A stretch of DNA of 64,000 nt from Isoetes taiwanensis (GCA_021234155.1 JAJEKV010000091.1:3231501-3295500); one strand, 5' to 3'; shown: positions 34,259 through 47,758, counted from the stretch's first letter. A program made the numbers and translations. Notes: generated from the letters alone by a model not told the origin.

Positions 34259-36285
34259 TTTCCAGGATTCAAATCGCAGATTTGAAGATAAACATGAATG
34301 CCAGGAGATTTCAGAAATCTTACCTTGCCATTTGAGAATGTCACGATTCTTGCACAGAAGCATCCCCAGCAGATAATGGAAGAAAGAAACCTCCGCTGCA
34401 ATAATGTGTCACTTAAGCCAGACCCCTAACAACCTCGATGGACCAAAGTCTATACCAAGGACACATCTAGTGCCTCAATCTGATACATCACAGAATAAGC
34501 AGATCTGCTACAATTACTGCAAAGGAGAATATCATTCAAAGAATCGAAATACAAACAAATTGGGATCACTCTCACACTATAGCCCTAGTGTACTAAATTA
34601 AGCTTGCCCATTGTAATTAAAAGGCGAAAGGCGTAAGAATAAGGTGTAATCTCTGAAGCTGCATGCAACAATATGCTACAGGAAGGTGACTGCAATGATA
34701 AACATTCAGAAGGATCCTAGAAGGATCCTGCACAAATAATCCCTCCATGCCAGGTGTAAAAATGTAGTATTATGCTGACAGTTAAGCTACATCTCAAGAA
34801 ACAAACATGAGTTGCCTACCAAACCATTTGACAACGCTAAACTAAAAAATTTGTCCTGCTTATTTAATTTGTGCAGCATTACATCTATTGCCACATCTCC
34901 TCCATTCTGCCCTTGTTTTTGCCACATGCATCCATCTACCAATTGTTCGACATGCCGACCTACAAATAAAAATTTGACTCTCATTGTGTTGTGTTAAATT
35001 CCTTGCAACCGCCATAAATCTAGAACTCTCACATGCGCCAATTTAAATTCTATCATAACTCTAATTTCCAACTAAAAATCATAAAGCATGTGAAAGAACC
35101 TTACCTGCATGGGCATCAACACTTCCAATTTGCATTCTTAATTTCCACGAAGCACAGATTGCCCTTTCCCAAATACATGGGCATCAACACTTCCATTTCA
35201 CATAGACAACCATTGTTTGCGGCCCTGCAACAAACACGAAACAAATATATCAATAAATTATTGAATCCTTCAGAATTCTTGTATGCATAAATCCTGAGGA
35301 CATAGACACTAAGTTATGCAAACACAAAAATACAATCTAAAGCACAAAATATTGCTGCATCGAGGAACATTGCAAAATTACGCGAAGATTGAATATAACA
35401 GGACGACAAAAAGCATCTATATGATCATTTTAGAGGATGTGAAGTTGGAAAATTAGATTAGGAAAATGAGAAAGCTTAAACACATGCATAGTAAGTGACA
35501 TTCTGTACCTGCATCCCTTTCCCATTCAACTGCTTAATTGCCAAAAGAAAGGCATGACCAACATCATGAAAGAGCACACGATTAACAATCTTTCTTACCT
35601 CACATAACACATGATAATAGTTCACTAGATAAAATCTCGGATCGCCTACAACATGCATTAACAATCCACTTCAACAAGAAATGCATTATGAACATGCGTT
35701 CTAACCACGCAAGCTTCTAGTAAAACAATGAACATAATAAAGGACAGACAAAATCTTCTTAAGCATGGGAGTTACCTTACCCAGATGTGCTCTCTTGCCA
35801 ACATTTGGAAGGCCCTGCCCAAATGCGAAATGTGAGAATAATAGTCCAGCCAAACTTTTCATAGTCTTTATATATTAGTTCAAACGAAACATGTATACGT
35901 ACCTCAACTCCAGTCCTAATTTATGAAGAGAATCTGGCTTAATCTGAAATGATGTGGAAAAAAAAAAAAAACTAGATTATTTCTATAATACGCACACGCA
36001 CATCACCATATAAAGTTTCTATCTTTGATTTGATTGAGACTGTGACTTTCTCGTCTGTTGTGCTTGGATCCTCTCCAAATCGAAAATATCGGCCCAAAGT
36101 GACTTGGTGAAACATCATGCGGATTTTAGCAATAAACGTGGTCTACATATCTGCAATAAGAGAATGGAATGGCTGGAAAAGATGGTTGTAATGGACTGCC
36201 AACTCCTCAAAAACAATTAAAAGGCTTTTGGTTAACAGAAGCTAAAAGTAATCCCCACATGCTTCATTTACAATGGGTCTGTCTA
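34259..36285. other. No gene seen
   Basis: AT-rich sequence. Several CTTACCT-like strings would be splice donors on the minus strand, but no coding family was recognised between them. Confidence 0.45.
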
Positions 36286-37503
36286 CCACAGTTGTAGCAA
36301 GAAAAGCAAGACCAGCTATGCACTGCACCGTCAAAAGAGAGACTTCTTTGGCCCTGCATGGGAGTTCGTAACAATCTATGCCATAAATCTAGAACTTATT
36401 TTACCTCAATATCATGATAATTTTCAAGCTTTTTCGATGAGTTGTGCAGTTTCAAACTGCAAAAAGAAGAGAATGATTTAGGAAAAAAAATTGAACAGAA
36501 GGAAAGCATGGATCTACTGCTATAATTTTCCTTGAGAAAATTCTATGAACAAACCTACCTAGCATCGTAGCCTTTCCATAGCTCCCTTAAGAATGCTTAT
36601 AAAAAAGCAATGCCTCTTGCTTGCATTTTTACCCAAATAAAGTGATTCCTTGCTTGATCAATGCAAATGGGCAAGCAAACAAGATCAAAAGGGATGTCTT
36701 CACATGTTTGTTCAAAGCAAATGGCTTCTGCAGCTCCCAAACCAGCCCAAATCCCCACTTCTTGAATGGGAAGAAAACAAACTAAACTAATAGGAAAACG
36801 ACGACTAAGGCAACATCTTAGTCTGCAACATCTTAAATCGTTGTTGCTACTAAAGGATCGAGCAAAACCACGAAGTTATTTACTTGAAATAAATTTAGAG
36901 CCTGAAGGAGCTCAAAAGGCAAACTGCTTGAATTAAAGCTCAGTGAATCGGAAGACCCTGCATGATTCTTATGTTAAACAACCAATTGCTTCATGAGCAT
37001 ATATGTATCACCAGATTTCATGAATTGAAACTCTGACAATTTTAAGATAATCATACTTCAGTAACTCACATTCCAACAGAAATTGTGACAATATTTGCAA
37101 ACGATGTTGGTAAGAATAAAAATTTGATCACATTGCCAGAAAACCGAAAAGAAGAAGAGTACCGATTTTGCTTTCACAACCACGGGCAAAGGACATGGAT
37201 AAGTTGTTTGCAATTTACCTTGCAAATCCCCTGATGCAATCTTCTGACATCCCAGCAGATTCCACTAAAACAGACGTGGATCTATCTGCTCAAGTTTGCT
37301 TCACGCAAACATCCAAACAAAATAGAGTTTGCTTACCAGGCACAAACCTTCAGAAAACTTTTGCTGCTCCAGCCGCCATTATTGATGCCGAAATGCTAGC
37401 TTAGGGCTTTTCGGCCAGTTTAGAGCATGAAAAAATGATTTCGAAGTGAAAGACCACGATATTGCCCTAAATCGAAATTTCTTTTCTTGTTTTCAAGTAA
37501 GCA
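36286..37503. repeat. Direct duplication, left copy (about 1.22 kb)
   Basis: It matches 38487-39712 throughout, starting TACCACAGTTG and ending TTTTCAAGTAAGC. Differences fall mostly at CAG/CTG triplets. No protein family was recognised. Confidence 0.9.
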
Positions 37504-38486
37504 TTACCACACACAAGCATTCACCATACCTGCAAGTCTGGAGGTATCCACCTGTGATCCTTTTTTTGATTTAAAACTTTCAAAGAAAATGGACCTCTTA
37601 TCCGCAGGCTGGGATCTTTATAAATCCACCATCGTGTGAACCAAAACTGCGAAATAACCACTAGACAACTTCATAAGCCAATCTGTCATATGGATTGTCG
37701 GCATCAACAAATCCATAGTTCAACAACAATCTTGAATTTGGCTGTGAACCACACCTGTGTAAATTTTAAATTATAAGCAGACAAAATAGCAACTTATGTA
37801 ACTAGCAAACGTTTCATTTAGAAGTATGCATGCCCAATATATACAGCATTGATGCAGCCAATGGTACAACATTGATACAACATTGACTGCACATTCTTCA
37901 TTACACAGTCTGAAGATCATGAACAAATACTCACCACACAAGAATTGGATCCCCAGCTTCATATGGACGATGTACTTGCAAGCGGACTTCATCCCCCCGG
38001 CCTTCAACATTGCTTTGCGGCTACTTTTATATGCCCGCGAATGGTGGTCCCAAAGGCACCAACGCAAAGCCTTGGTAGACCGGCGCCTAATGTATTAAAA
38101 TGGCAAAACTACAATGCACCTCTACTAATACTTTGAGGCGTGCCAACAAATAAAAAGGCGGGAAAAACTATGTCACTTGTATGCCCAAAATATGAATCGT
38201 CGAGCTTAGCGACTTCCAGGTTTTAAATCAATCTGCGAAAAAAAATGAAAGACATAAATGGCGGTTGGAAAATAAGCATGAAAGACACCCAAAGGAGAAA
38301 TATTCTCTAACCTTAACAAATGCAACTTGAAACATTTGATCATCACTCCTGGGTAACACCGCACGATGCACCTACAAACAAAGAAACATAGACAAATAAA
38401 ACCCTTGCGATCTTTCTCAAACAGAAAATTTACAAAGTACCCTCTCTCATGAAAACAAGAAACAAAAACCGACTTTGCACCTGAAC
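37504..38486. other. Spacer between duplicated blocks, no gene seen
   Basis: Short open frames only (for example 37883-38098), without motifs. Confidence 0.5.
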
Positions 38487-39712
38487 TTACCACGGTTGTA
38501 GCAAGAAAAGCAAGACCAGCTATGCAATTGCACTGGCCAAAAAGAGACTTCTTTGGCCCCGCATGGGAGTTAAGTAACAATCTATGCCATAAATCTAGAA
38601 CTTATTTTACCTCAATATCATGATAATTTTCAAGCTTTTTCGATGAGTTGTGCGGTTTCAAACTGCAAAAAGAAAAAAGAATGATTTAGGAAAAAAAATT
38701 GAACAGGGCTAAAGGAAAGCATGGATCTCTTGCTATAATTTTCCTTGAGAAAATTCTATGAACAAACCTACCTAGCATCGTAGCCTTTCCATAGCTCCCT
38801 TAAAGAATGCTTATAAAAAAGCAATGCCTCTTGCTTTGCATTTTACCCAGTAAAAGTGATTCCTTGCTTGATCAATGCAAATGGGCAAGCAAACAAGATC
38901 TTGAGGGATGTCTTCACATGTTTGTTCAAAGCAAATGGCCTGCAGCTCCCAAACCAGCCCAAATCCCCACTTCTTGAATGGAAAGAAAACAAACTAAACT
39001 AATAGGAAAACGGCGACTAAGGCAACATCTTGATGCGCAACATCTTAAATCGTTGTTGCTACTAAAGGACTGGGAGCAAAACCACGAGTTATTTACTTGA
39101 AAGAAATTTAGAGCCCGAAGGAGCTCAAAAGCCAAACTGCTTGAATTAAAGCTCGATGAATCGGAAGACCACCGCATGATTCTTATGTTAAACAACCAAT
39201 TGCTTCATGAGCATATATGTATCACCGAGATTTCATGAATTGAAACTCGACAATTTTAAGATAATCATACTTGGTAACTCACATTCCAACGAAATTGTGA
39301 CAATATTTGCAAACGATGTTGGTAAGAATAAAAATTTGATCACATTGCGAGAAAACCGAAAAGAAGAAGAGTAATCGATTTTGCTTTCAAAACCACGGGC
39401 AAAGGACATGGATAAGTTGTTTGCAATTTACCTTGCAAATCCCCTGATGCAATCTTGACATCCCAAATATTCCACTAAAGCGGCGTGGATCTATCTGCTC
39501 AAGTTTGCTTCCACGAAACATCCAAACAAAATAGAGTTTGCTTACCGGGCACAAACCTTCGAAAAAACTTTTGCTGCTCCAGCCGCCATTATTGATGCCG
39601 AAATGCTAGCTTAGGGCTTTTCGGCCGGTTTAAAGCATGAAAAAAATGATTTGAAGTGAAAGACCACGATATTGCCCTAAATCGAAATTTCTTTTCTTGT
39701 TTTCAAGTAAGC
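38487..39712. repeat. Direct duplication, right copy (about 1.23 kb)
   Basis: Partner of 36286-37503 at a distance of about 2.2 kb. Where the left copy has CAG or CTG this copy often has CGG, CCG or CG. Confidence 0.9.
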
Positions 39713-40224
39713 GTGTCTCGGACGAGAAAATCACAAGAAAATCAAAGCCGACAATGCTGGGATAAGCCGGATAAAATCGTGTATGGGCTAAATCGAGAGA
39801 GGAGGGGTTTGCCTTGCAAGCGAAAATGAAGAAGGCTCGGCTCGGTGTGAAAAAACCCAAATCCGCAGTCAATGCGCGAAATAAAGGATCAATGGCTGGC
39901 AATACCACTGCTAGTCAAGATCTTCGATGCTGTTGCTCGATCTCCACAACATCAGGTTCGATCAGGAACAGAAAATAAAATCGCCAAATTTCTTGAAGTC
40001 CCGGAACATTAAAATCGATCTCAAACCTTCGAAAATTGCACCGAGGCTCTGCCACTGCCAAAATCACAACCTTAATCGACGGTCCAAATGAAATGCCCCA
40101 ATTTCAAGGGCTAAGATTAGAAGCTCCAATTTAAGTGGGGTGCTTGGGAGGATGACGTGGCTTCCTCTCGGCCGTCGGATCTCACAATCTGGACCGTCCA
40201 GACGGCGACACCTCGGGTTACAAA
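39713..40224. other. No gene seen; GC-richer flank
   Basis: It contains GGCCGTCGGATCTC and GGACCGTCCAGACGG near 40179-40205, motif types often found near plant DNA-transposon ends. No coding family was recognised. Confidence 0.4.
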
Positions 40225-40374
40225 CAAGGGGGCAGCTTATATAATTGTATATATATGATTGATATATAATAGGCTGTGGCTGGCACAGATAAATATATAC
40301 AAGGGGGCAGCTTATATAATTGTATATATATGATTGATATATAATAGGCTGTGGCTGGCACAGATAAATATATA
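40225..40374 (+). repeat. Perfect-looking tandem duplication, 75-bp unit
   Basis: The unit begins CAAGGGGGCAGCTTATATAA and includes GGCTGTGGCTGGCACAGATA. Copies start at 40225 and 40300. Confidence 0.95.
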
Positions 40375-40708
40375 TAATAGCACTGTGGAGCTCCTATGAC
40401 ACTGATAGCCAGGGGGGTATTTTAAAAGCTATGACACCTGCATTCCTGTAGTTGACAATGGTTCTAACTCTTGTTTTACTATGGACGGTTGCAGGTAACA
40501 GCTTTCCCCACTTAGGAGTACATGTTCTATATTAGAAGATCATAATATGGTCGGTAAATTTGTATTCTTATATGCTCATTATGACTCAAGTAACATATGA
40601 GTCTAAAATGCGTAGGAGTATAATTCAATGTTGCTATCTGTTTCTTTCACTTTAGTTATTGGATCCCAGTCAATGGAAGGTTGCTTGAGATAAGCAAAAT
40701 TCATATAT

Positions 40709-40811
<103 letters not shown>

Positions 40812-40884
40812 AGTGGTTCTACTATGAGGGACTGCACAAATTCGACCGGAAGCCAATGCAGAGTCATTCAATGAAGATTCTATA

Positions 40885-42172
40885 AGCATTTCCCTAGGCT
40901 CTTTATGAATCCTATGTTAACAAAGATTCTTTTTAGAATCTCCTAGATTTCCAAAGATTATGCCAAGATTCTCCAAGATTCTATAGAGATTCCCCTAGAT
41001 TCTATGAAGATTTCCCTAGATTTCCCAAGATTCTATCAAGATTCTTAAAGATTTTATGAACATTCCCTTAATTCCCCTAGGTTCCCAAAGATTCTCTTGA
41101 TATTAAATCTAGATTCCCAAAGATTATCCCAAGACTCCTCTAGATTCCCCAAAATTCTATGTAGTTCTATTGAATTCTCCAAGATTTGATGAAGATTCTC
41201 CTAGATTCCTTTAGATTATAGGAAAATTCTCCATGATTCTCCAAGATTCCATCATGATTTCACTAGATTCTCAAAGCTTTTAGAAAGATTCCTTTAGATT
41301 CCCAAAGATTCTCTTAAGATTCCTCTATTCTCTAAGATCCTATGAAGATTCCCTTAGACTTGACATGATTCCATCAAGATTCCTCTAGATTCTTAAAGAT
41401 TCTATAAAGATTCCCTTAGATTCCCTTAAATTCTCAAAGATTCTCTCGTGATTCCTATAGATTCCGTTGATTTTCCAAAGATTCTCTTGAGATTCCCTTC
41501 GATTTCAAGATTCTCTTGAGATTCCCATAGATTTCCAAAGATTCTCTTGAGATTCCCATAGATTCCCTTAGATTCTCTTGAGATTCCTTTAGATTCTCTA
41601 AGATTCTATGAAGATTCACCTAGATTCTCCAAGATTACATCAGGATTCCTCTAGATTCTCCAAGTATTTATGAAGATTCCTTTAGATTCTCGAGATTCCT
41701 ATGATTCCATCATGATTTCACTAGATTCTCAAAGCTTTTAGAAAGATTCCTTTAGATTCCCAAAGATTCTCTTAAGATTCCTCTATTCTCTAAGTTCCTA
41801 TGAAGATTCCCTTAGACTTGACATGATTCCATCAAGATTCCTCTAGATTCTTAAAGATTATATAAAGATTCACTTAGATTCACTTAAATTCTCAAAGATT
41901 CTCTCTGATTCCTATAGATTCCCGTTGATTTGCCAAAGATTCTCTTGAGATTCCCTTCGATTTCCAAGATTCTCTTGAGATTCCCATAGATTTCCAAAGA
42001 TTCTCTTGAGATTCCCATAGATTCCCTAAGATTCTCTTGAGATTCCTTTTATATTCTCTAAGATTCTATGAAGATTCACCTAGATTCTCCAAGATTGCAT
42101 CAGGATTCCTCTAGATTCTCCAAGTATTTATGAAGATTCATTTAGATTCTCTGAGATTCCTATGGATTCCCT
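40885..42172 (+). repeat. Island of degenerate AGATTC repeats, with 458-bp higher-order duplication
   Basis: AGATTC or GATTCC words recur every 10-12 bases or so for 1.3 kb, as in AAGATTCTCTTGAGATTCCC. Inside, a longer block starting ATCATGATTTCACTAGATTC at 41251 recurs from 41709 with few changes. No open frame runs through it. This is an array-like, low-complexity satellite. Confidence 0.93.
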
Positions 42173-42830
42173 TAGAGTTCGATCACATTGGCTCCAACTA
42201 CAACGGAACTGTGCCAAACCACCACTCATTGGAAAGCTCTCGATGAGAGGAGTCCAATGGCGTGGGTCCCACCTTCATCCGACCCCTCTACTGCAAGCTA
42301 TGTACCTTTGAATGCGATTAAAACGTAAGGAAGCTTCATAGAAAGTCCACTCATAAATGCTTTGCCACCTCATTACCTTTTTTATTAATGAAGGTGACAC
42401 CTCACCTCCTTTAAAAAAAAAATCAATTTAATATTAAAAAGTCAATGGCTAAGATTTATGCTCACCTTTTGATCTAACGGTTAAGATCTGCTACACCAAA
42501 GTCACTTTAAAGGACCTTCCTTGCACCTTCCTCATAAAAAACCAAGGGCTAGGATTTATCCTCCCCTTTTGATCCAACGGTCCGGGGATGTGGTGCATGC
42601 CTCCATGCATGCCCATAAGGAATGGATGGCTCTGATGCTGCCACCTCACTGGACCCACTTTAAACGGACGACATCCGGGCATGTAAGAATCAAACACATT
42701 ATATAGAAAAGTTTATGATATACCTTTATATATACTGATATATATATACAAGTTTTTGTACTATCAATGGGTTCATAAGCTATGGTTTATGAAGACGTGG
42801 AAATAAAATCTAGGTCCAAAACACACCAAT
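42173..42830. other. Non-repetitive segment between the two AGATTC islands
   Basis: It contains GATCTAACGGTTAAGATC and GATCCAACGGTCCGGGG strings and a palindromic CATGCCTCCATGCATG, and ends near TATATATATACAAG. No gene. It may be a small transposon inserted into the repeat. Confidence 0.4.
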
Positions 42831-43352
42831 GTAGATTCTCCTAGATTCTCCAACATTTTATTAAGATTCCTCTCGATTCTCAAATATTTCCCTAGATTTT
42901 CTAAGATTCTCTTGAGATTTCCCTAGGTTTTCAAAAATTATCCCAAGATTCCTCTAGATTTTCTAAGATTCCATGTAGATTCTCTTAGGTTTCTCAAGAT
43001 TCTATAAAGATTCTCTTAGAATCTCCAAAATTCTCTTGAGATTCCTCTACATTCTCTAAGATCCTAGGAAGATTCCCCTAGATTCCTCTAGGGTTCTTAA
43101 AGATTTTATCAAGATTCACTCAGATTCCCTTACATTCTCAAAGATTCTCTGTTGGACAATGTACATTCTCTTAGATTTCCCAAGATTCTATAAAGATTCC
43201 CCTAGAATACCTAAGATTATCTTGAGATTCCTCTAGATTCCCTAAGATCCTATGAAGATTTCCCTAGATTTTCCAAAATTGCACCAAGTTTCCTCTGGAT
43301 ACCCTTAGATTTCCTCTTAGATTCCTTAATTTTCTACAAAGATCCTCCTAGA
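42831..43352 (+). repeat. Second island of degenerate AGATTC repeats
   Basis: Same word structure as 40885-42172 (for example AGATTCTCCTAGATTCTCC), more diverged. Confidence 0.9.
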
Positions 43353-45185
43353 TTCTTATTGAAGGAGTCAAGTTAAAGTCGAAGATGTTCAAATCAATTC
43401 TGGAGAATACGGTCGAATTATACGGCCAAGATAAATTTGAACCAAACTGAAACAGTCAAGCTAAAGACGATGATGGCAAAGTCAAAGTCAAAGCAAACCT
43501 ACTTGAATGGAAGTACCCTTTGCATCATAAATCAATAACATCCCTTGTGTGTAAGCAAGTCATAATTACAATAAATCAACTACTACTATTTGCACGCATT
43601 CGGAATTAATTCAAGTGTGGAGCATTTAGTTGTTTGTCAACTGCTCCATTGCTATTAACACTCTAATGTACACTATCAAGAAATAGAAGCCACGGTGTTT
43701 TGAACATATTGAATAGTCACATATTGCTTCAAACATAAGCTTCATGCTTTTGACAAACCGTAAAGAATGACCTTACGCAAAATCTATTTTTTCTAATTTA
43801 ACAACTAAGGTGCTCCCTTCCTTCAATTAAAAAAAAAGGGAAGAAAAGGGGTAGGTTTGATAATCAATTATTTTCACACAGAGCTTTGACATTTCATGCA
43901 GATGATGAGCGCTCCTTCATAGTCAAATTCGCAACCTTCTGTTCCAACTTAAATTAAAACCAAAAGGCAATAGTAGTTGCAACTTTGTGTTGCCACTAAA
44001 ATCAAGACCCAAGGAGTCATAGCTTGACACATATTTCCTAAAGCAACATTGTAACAAAAGTTCTACAAAAGCACGATACTATTTAAAATAAGCAACCCTA
44101 TAGAGTTATTGTTGATCACCCTCTGGGCACCGATCTGACATATTATTTAAGGTGACAAATAATCACCAAAGTCTATTACATTGATTCAGAAGAATAAATT
44201 ATAAAGGAAACAATGCAACCCATAAAGACAAATAAACTTGGGCCAATTAAGTGAATGGGAAATATCAACCATGCAACTAAACCCAAATTTTCACTCCAAT
44301 TGTATAGTTCTAATGCTGGAATACCAATAAGGATGGGTAAGATGACATTGGATCTCAAATACAACATTCCCTAAAAAGGACTGCATTGTAGGTTTTCCAC
44401 CTCTTGCTGAGTTGGGGACAATATCCATTTCTTCCATCCTGCCAAAGTCGTTTGTATCTGAATATTGGGCATATTTTTCTTTGTTAATCCAGGTAATTAA
44501 TAACAATGTGCACATAGGATAAAAATTCAAAATCGCATCAGCTGTCCAACCTCAAACACACACGACAGAACTGGCAGCAAAACACATTATTACGAAAAAT
44601 CAATCATGCACATTTGGACTTGGCATGCCTATATCATCAATCTTCACTATCTTTCTTGTCTCAATAACTTTTAATATGATAACTAAAACAAGAATGCATA
44701 AAATGAGAACTAAAGCAAGCATGAGAAAGTGAAAGCTATAATTTGATGTGATGTGAACTCAATGCAGAAACAGAGAGAAATATGCTGAGCAGATAAAATG
44801 CTACTGTTAAAAATTTTAAACAAGCAATGCAAGGAAGAAATGCAGACCCCTGAAAACACACTACATATCTGAATTCAAAAATATGCGAAATATCCGTTGC
44901 ACCTTGCGTCATATAAACACGCCAGATCATTATGCATTATTTTCAACATCTTGCTCAATTTCCAGAGCTCGTTTCCATGCATTTTGATAATAGCATGCAT
45001 GCTGAGAAGAGATGATGATTCTCTAAAAAATGAATCAAACTAACGTTATTGAGTAATAAAAAGAACATCTGCATATCACCCCTTCCATAGTCATTTTTAT
45101 ATATTTGTCTCATCCTTGGGGCACAAAGAATCATTTCAGAAATTTGGCATAATTACAATGTCAATTTGAACTGGTCTAGCCAGTA
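43353..45185. other. No gene seen upstream of the kelch exons
   Basis: AT-rich; short frames only. On the minus strand this is the 3' side of the kelch gene and may include its 3' UTR near 45100-45185. Confidence 0.45.
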
Positions 45186-46572
45186 AGTTTTAAATTTAGT
45201 TTGGTCCTCCATGCTTCACGGATTATTTTCTTGGGAGAAGGATCATCTACTCCCTTGTCTCTTTGCCCAGCAGTGAAGTACAACCAACCACCCCACAGTC
45301 CCACCAAACTGGTCTTCACTCTAAAGGGCAGCTGCCCAAGGGTCCTCCATTTGTGGATGAGGTGATTTCCAATAAGCGGAGATCAAATCAATTTTCACTG
45401 CAGGAAAATGTACTTTGAAGGACATACCAGAGATTGTGAGTTGAACTCAAAGACATCTCCTATGAGGACCATTCGTTTCGTAATAGGATTCTTTTCTGTA
45501 GTGCCACCCACTGTAATTGTTGATTTGTTCACAATCACCCACGCAAACTCAACGTGTGAGTCTGGCTTGGGCATTGATGGCAGAACTTTCCACTCCTTTG
45601 CATTCCCTTCAAGCATGTACACATCACTATATACAACCTGTTTTCCAAACAACCAAGTTATGCATGTGAGACATGATCGTTTATCGTTTGTGGAAAACAA
45701 ATAACAATGTTTTCCTCCTTTTGCCGTGAGCACTTAAAAATAGGTGAACCAGGTTTTGCTTTGAAGTCTCCCTCTTGTCCACCAAAGATATACAATCGAT
45801 CATCTAACACAACACATGCTCTGTATTGACAGGAACAATAAGTTGTCAGTATATAATTAATAAAGTCTAGGGACAGAAGTATGCTGCCAACTTGCCTGTG
45901 AGGGCCACCTCTTGGTATTGGTATCCCAGGCCGCCATTCTGTATCTAATGCTACACCGTCCTTGACAGCAAGGCTCCAATGCTCTAGAGCTGGCTCCCAG
46001 CGATCCTCTTTGCTTCCACCCATTACATGCAATCGTCCCCCCATAATTGTGTAGCAGGAGCATATCTACACAGAAAAAGAAACTCTGAAATGACCATATT
46101 ATTTCAAACTTATCCAATTATAAACTGCAAGAAACAAGTATTTGCCATTGGAGGGACAAAGAACTAAATTCCTAATCATGCTTCTAGATATTATATAGGA
46201 TTGAAGAATGGACTCTATTGCCTTCAATATGAACTATAAGATCGTGTATTCTTTAATTAACAAGGCACAGAGCAGGAAGCTGTGTTATTGTGTATGCAAA
46301 ATAGCAAGATGACTACGGATACCTTTTCAAAAAAAGGCTAACCTGGGTAAAGGAAGATCTGGAAGCCTAGTCCACTTCCGAGTTTTTGTATCCAGAACAA
46401 AGTTCAGATTGTTTGGACCTCGACATTGTGGCCCATATTGTCCTGTGACTATGTACACATAATGCCCATCAGTGACCATCCCCAAATGTGAATGAGGCAT
46501 TTCTTTCGGCGTATCAAAGCGATCTACCCAAGACCCATTACTTAAGTCCAGGACATCTACCCGTGAATGTAC
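45186..46572 (-). pseudogene. Kelch-repeat protein gene, partial (At3g27220/At1g51540-like)
   Basis: Minus-strand exons at 46572-46343, 46065-45896, 45820-45715, 45637-45428 and about 45355-45192 read in order. Sample motifs are HSHLGMVTDGHYVYIVTGQY, GRLHVMGGSKEDRWEPALEH, PIPRGGPHR, RLYIFGGQEGDFKAKPGSPI, SHVEFAWVIVNKSTITVGGT and GWLYFTAGQRDKG. Repeated GG and aromatic positions give the kelch beta-propeller blades. From memory it matches the plant kelch family of At3g27220, a membrane-associated protein of unclear role. Junctions are in phase. One intron has a GC donor (CACAG/GCAAGT). The donor after 45715 reads GAAAAC rather than GT, and the last acceptor is unclear. The N-terminal exons are not found, so it is probably a decayed fragment. 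Confidence 0.85.
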
Positions 46573-46675
46573 CTGTCAAATACCAAACTGTTAATCTAAA
46601 ACTGCATCCAATGCATACAGTCTTTCAATTCCTATTAATGAAAGGTGTATTTGTCTATTGACATAAAAAGCTTAC

Positions 46676-46764
46676 CTCCCAGGCATAAGGACGCCACTGA
46701 CATCCTTCAAAATTGTGAGCTTGGTCCTCTTTGTTGTGGATATGCCTATTGCATTTAACAGATC
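46676..46764 (-). pseudogene. Single exon resembling an ABCG/PDR transporter
   Basis: Between an AG acceptor (ATGCAG) and a GTAAGC donor, this 89-bp stretch translates to LLNAIGISTTKRTKL and LTILKDVSGVLMPG. That is the sequence leading into the first ATP-binding domain of PDR-type ABCG transporters. The following Walker A exon is not seen. It lies just upstream, in the same sense, of the kelch exons, where a kelch N-terminal exon would be expected. The same bases read in another frame give no kelch motif I can recognise. Likely a stray captured exon. Confidence 0.5.
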
Positions 46765-46859
46765 CTGCATGTGGCATTTTGTCAAGATAAACACAGCTAT
46801 TTAAAATGACAAACTGCCGTGATGCTTTTAGTTAAGAAAAAGTTTACCTAAGCTTGAAA

Positions 46860-47758
46860 GGGACTTCAAATTTTACAGCCAATCTCTTGCAGATTCATCA
46901 ACTCCTGCAATAAGCGACTTCGTAATACTCAAAACGGGCCCTTTCGAATTGCAGAGGCAGGAAGCCCATTGGCCACAACAAGCAACCTCTGTTTTCCACG
47001 CCAGCACTCTTTTCTGCTGCTCGATCCTTCTACACCTTTTCCCAAAACCCTTTCGCTCGACAATCACTATCATTTTCATAAATAATGCGAAGTTTTAACA
47101 GATAAATATCTGGTTAAGCCTGATAGGAGAGCTCCGTTATTATCCCTTTGCATTTCGTTTCCATTCTAGATTCTTATTTTCGAAGATCTTTTGATGTACT
47201 TTCCAGCATCAAACAGAATACTCATTTCATAAGATAAGCTGCAAATCCGCAGACAGTCATTGTTTGAGCAAGAAACCAGCAACCGGACCTTGCAAATGCC
47301 ATTTATGGAATGGGCATCATAGACTTCTGCATCTCGACGAGCTCCAAAGCCGGAATGCCAGTTCACAAGATTGAACGCATCTGTGGTTCCGAATAGAATA
47401 GCTCCGGCGGACCTCGGGGCGGCACAGATCTAGTGAAAAAATCAATGGTCATTCTTTTATTTTGTTTTTATTTTTTCGCTCCACGACACATCGCAAAAAG
47501 CCATTAATTTTGCTGCCCCTCATATAGCCTAGCATTTAATATTTAGCCCATTTGTCATCTCACTTTCAATAGCATTTAATTTCCTATCTATTTCAATTAC
47601 TTTTTACCAACGGCTACATAAGTTTCGGTGCCACCTCTGGGCATTTAATTTTAATGATCTTTTTCATCAACGGGCAAGATTGAATACCTAAATCCAACGG
47701 CCCAAATCAAAAGCCCCAAATAAAGTTGGCTCTATCTGGGCCGTCGATCTTGCACATT
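46860..47758. other. No clear gene
   Basis: Minus-strand open stretches at 47366-47166 and 47079-46873 have no recognised domain. They could be further decayed exons of the neighbouring fragments. Confidence 0.4.

Noticed and set aside
39630-39908. Minus-strand 92-codon frame near 39.7 kb
   Set aside because: Part of it lies in the duplicated block and the counterpart copy does not keep it open; no motif.
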